Positions 6,398 through 8,620 of a stretch of 8,620 bases of DNA are shown in pieces; the stretch's first letter is position 1, and the number at the start of each line of letters is the position of its first letter. The DNA comes from Akkermansia muciniphila (GTDB lineage: Bacteria > Verrucomicrobiota > Verrucomicrobiia > Verrucomicrobiales > Akkermansiaceae). The notes under the pieces were generated by a model. The model did not search any database and had not been told where the DNA came from. It saw only the letters and a program-made list of their open reading frames with translations. The DNA lies in NCBI GenBank assembly GCA_943324575.2, contig CALPMD020000038.1, positions 1 through 8,620 of the forward strand. The letters are read 5' to 3'. Position numbers and translations under genes: made by a program.

Positions 6398-8620
6398 TCA
6401 GGGTGTCATCGCCGCAACTGCTGCAGTCTCACCTTGGCGATGCATGAGTTTTTCGCGGCGCTCGCGCACGAGGCGGACGACCAGCGCGGTCCAACCCGTT
6501 TGATGGGAGGCACCCAAGCCCTCGCCCGTTTCGGCATGGAAGTATTCGTGAAACAAGAGCAGATCCTGCCAATGCGCGACGTCGCTGTAGCGCTTCGCCC
6601 CACCAAAGCACGGGCGATAGCCTTCATCGTCAGGCAGGAAAAGCGAAATCAAGCGATCGCACAGATCGATGGCAATCTCTCTGAGCGTGGCCTCGTGTCC
6701 AGAGCCAGTGGGATATTCGATCTTGAAGGAATCGCCGTAGAAGTAGTCATAACGCTCCAGCGCTTCGATGATGAGAAAGTTGATCGGGAACCAGATTGGT
6801 CCGCGCCAATTGGAATTACCGCCGAACATGTCAGTCGTCGCCTCGCCCGGCGTGTAGGGAACTTCATGGCGCTGCCCCTCGTGCTCAAAGATGAAAGGTT
6901 TTTCGCCGTGGGCCTTACTGAGCGAACGGATGCCGAAATTGGACAAAAACTCCTTGGGTTCGAGCATGTAGGCCAGACACTTACGCAGTCGAGATTCCGA
7001 CGGAATGGCCAACAAACAACGACCCGGATTCTTGTGTCCAGCAACGCGGCGAACCGTGATGTATTTCAGCAAGTCAGGTCGATTGACGAGGAACCAGTCC
7101 ATGCGCTTGCGGAAACTCGGCAGGGCATCAATCGTCGTTTGCTTGAGCACGGTGACCGCACACATCGGCAGCAAGCCGACCAGAGAGCGTATGCGCAAGG
7201 GGATGGGTTCGCGATGGTTGATGATAAGCTGGTCGTAATAAAAACCGTCATCCTTGTCCCAGAGCCCCGTGCCGCCCAGCGAGTTGATCGCATCGCAGAT
7301 ATTGACGAAATGCTCAAAAAATTTCGACGCGATGTCCTCGTAGGCGGGCTTGACCAGCGCCAGTTCAAGTGCGATCGAGAGCATCGTTAGACAATAGGAA
7401 GCCATCCACGCCGTACCATCCGCCTGATTGAGGCGACCGCCGCCAGGCAGTGAATAGGAGCGATCGAAGACCCCGATATTATCCAACCCGAGGAAGCCGC
7501 CACCGAAAACGTGGCGACCTTCAACATCCTTACGGTTGACCCACCAGGTGAAGTTGAGCAGCAGCTTCTGGAACGCGCGCTCAAGGAACAAAAGGTCGCG
7601 ACTGCCTTTTTGATCGGAGATTTTATAAACGCGCCAGACCGCCCACGCGTGAACCGGCGGATTGACATCAGAGAAGTTCCACTCATACGCGGGTAGCTGG
7701 CCGTTGGGGTGCATGTACCACTCACGTAGTAGCAAGAGCAACTGCTGCTTGGCGAAATCCGGATCGACCGCTGAGAACGGAATCATGTGAAATGCAGTAT
7801 CCCATGCTGCAAACCATGGATACTCCCACTTGTCCGGCATTGAGAGAATGTCGCGGGCGAAAAAATTATTCCAGTCGGCATTACGACCTTTGAGGCGCGT
7901 TTCAGAGGCCGCATCACGATTATCCCCCTTCAACCAGTCTTCCACAACGTAGTAGAAAAACTGCTTGGTCCAAAGCAGACCCGCATAGCCCTGACGACAG
8001 ATGAGGCGTTCATCGCGGGAGATGGCTTTACTGATGACATCATCATAAAACGCATCGCACTCCTCGATTCGTTGAGTGAATGTTTCATCAAATTCCTCAA
8101 ACGCTGCAAAGCCGTTCGTGTCCTTGATTGAGTGCAGACGGCAACGCACCGTGATCGACTTTCCCGCGGGGACCATGAACTTCAAATGCGCTGCAGCCTT
8201 GGTCCCTGAGTGATCCAGAGAAACGGCGGCCTTTTCTCCGTGGATCAGGTAGCGATGAAAGGCATCTTTGACGTACGGGCTCGAGTTTTCAGTGCCGAAG
8301 AGACTTTCAGAATTCGTCTCATTTTCGGTGAACAGCCAAGGAACCCGTTTTTCAAAGTCTGGCGATTCAACCAAAAAACAATACTGGCCCAGGGATTCAT
8401 GCTTTGCGAAGACCGCCGCGCCGTCGGCTGTGATTTTAGGCTTATTGACGGGCGACTCACGATTTTTCCCCCAGCTCCAACTGTTGCGAAACCAGAGCGT
8501 TGGGAGCACATGGATCGGTGCGGCTCGCGGGCCATGGTTGGTCACCGTAATCCGCCACAGCATATCTTCTGGGCTGCGCTTTGCCACCTCCTGCGTCACG
8601 TCAAAATATCGCCCCTTGTC
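6398..8620 (-). CDS. GH63 / MGH1-like glycoside hydrolase ('glucosidase'), N-terminus outside window
   Basis: This is a large (alpha/alpha)6-barrel glycoside hydrolase of the GH63/mannosylglycerate-hydrolase-like group. 740 residues are visible. The frame is open through the right edge (reading DKGRYFDVTQEVAKRSPED), and the triplet at 8599 is GTG inside a conserved stretch, so no start lies here. Relatives are near 880 residues, so roughly 130-180 are missing. Family signatures are LPTLWFRNSWSWG (N-terminal beta-sandwich part) and YPWFAAWDTAFHMIPFS (Asp codon 7799-7801). They continue with LNQADGTAWMA, GNSNWRGPIWFPIN (about 6779-6832) and EYFHAETGEGLGASHQTGW (about 6480-6550). By analogy with clan GH-G, acid and base catalysis probably use an Asp in the barrel and the Glu of the EYFHAETG segment, but I cannot confirm the exact residues. 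The likely action is hydrolysis of alpha-glucosidic or alpha-mannosidic bonds in small glycosides; the substrate is unknown. Whether it carries an export signal cannot be seen. Confidence 0.9.
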   Translation of the reverse strand, partial: DKGRYFDVTQEVAKRSPEDMLWRITVTNHGPRAAPIHVLPTLWFRNSWSWGKNRESPVNKPKITADGAAVFAKHESLGQYCFLVESPDFEKRVPWLFTENETNSESLFGTENSSPYVKDAFHRYLIHGEKAAVSLDHSGTKAAAHLKFMVPAGKSITVRCRLHSIKDTNGFAAFEEFDETFTQRIEECDAFYDDVISKAISRDERLICRQGYAGLLWTKQFFYYVVEDWLKGDNRDAASETRLKGRNADWNNFFARDILSMPDKWEYPWFAAWDTAFHMIPFSAVDPDFAKQQLLLLLREWYMHPNGQLPAYEWNFSDVNPPVHAWAVWRVYKISDQKGSRDLLFLERAFQKLLLNFTWWVNRKDVEGRHVFGGGFLGLDNIGVFDRSYSLPGGGRLNQADGTAWMASYCLTMLSIALELALVKPAYEDIASKFFEHFVNICDAINSLGGTGLWDKDDGFYYDQLIINHREPIPLRIRSLVGLLPMCAVTVLKQTTIDALPSFRKRMDWFLVNRPDLLKYITVRRVAGHKNPGRCLLAIPSESRLRKCLAYMLEPKEFLSNFGIRSLSKAHGEKPFIFEHEGQRHEVPYTPGEATTDMFGGNSNWRGPIWFPINFLIIEALERYDYFYGDSFKIEYPTGSGHEATLREIAIDLCDRLISLFLPDDEGYRPCFGGAKRYSDVAHWQDLLLFHEYFHAETGEGLGASHQTGWTALVVRLVRERREKLMHRQGETAAVAAMTP

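Noticed and set aside
5894..7390. Long plus-strand open frame of 498 codons overlapping the AraC-type gene and antisense to the GH63 gene
   Set aside because: It runs through two confidently identified genes in other frames. Its product is rich in Arg, Pro and His, with no recognisable domain, as expected of a shadow frame in GC-rich coding DNA.
6398..8599. GH63 gene starting at 8599
   Set aside because: The triplet is GTG within a conserved segment (RYFDVTQEVAK), the frame stays open to the edge of the window, and the family needs more than 100 further N-terminal residues.
1..8620. CRISPR array, phage, transposon, toxin-antitoxin or defence island
   Set aside because: I saw no regularly spaced repeats, transposase, integrase or terminal inverted repeats. 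All genes are housekeeping or carbohydrate metabolism types with uniform codon character.

Overview
The window reads as ordinary chromosomal DNA of a moderately GC-rich, Gram-negative-type bacterium. A member of the Verrucomicrobiota (Opitutae-like) is my best guess. The guess rests on a eukaryotic-type UDP-glucose pyrophosphorylase, a small conserved protein that I associate with that phylum, weak Shine-Dalgarno signals, and a fucose isomerase/AraC pair typical of polysaccharide-degrading Opitutae. It is inference, not proof. I see no mobile elements, CRISPR arrays, rRNA or tRNA genes.

Layout. Positions 3282 down to 1 carry four closely packed minus-strand genes: a UTP-glucose-1-phosphate uridylyltransferase, a 106-residue protein of unknown function, a FAD-dependent oxidoreductase resembling the MnmC oxidase domain, and a YtqB/MnmM-type SAM methyltransferase cut by the left edge. 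The last three overlap (GTGA overlap, then a 14-base overlap), so they are probably translated from one transcript. A 253-base gap with a strong hairpin terminator follows. Next comes fucI (L-fucose isomerase, minus strand, 5317 to 3536), transcribed divergently from an AraC-family regulator (plus strand, 5511-6392). The 193-base region between them holds a spaced direct repeat and an inverted repeat. From 6398 to the right edge runs a GH63/MGH1-like glycoside hydrolase (minus strand) whose N-terminus lies outside the window. It converges on the regulator with only 5 bases between the stop codons.

How the genes may work together. The oxidoreductase and methyltransferase together look like a split route to the wobble-uridine modification mnm5(s2)U34 in tRNA, done in E. 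coli by the bifunctional fusion MnmC: the oxidase would turn cmnm5U into nm5U and MnmM would methylate it. This operon is the most interesting item here. The AraC regulator probably controls fucI, with fucose or a related sugar as the likely signal. The UDP-glucose enzyme and GH63 enzyme are general carbohydrate metabolism genes with no firm link to their neighbours. I found no convincing previously undescribed system. The best unknowns are the 106-residue protein in the tRNA-modification operon and the repeats between fucI and the regulator.
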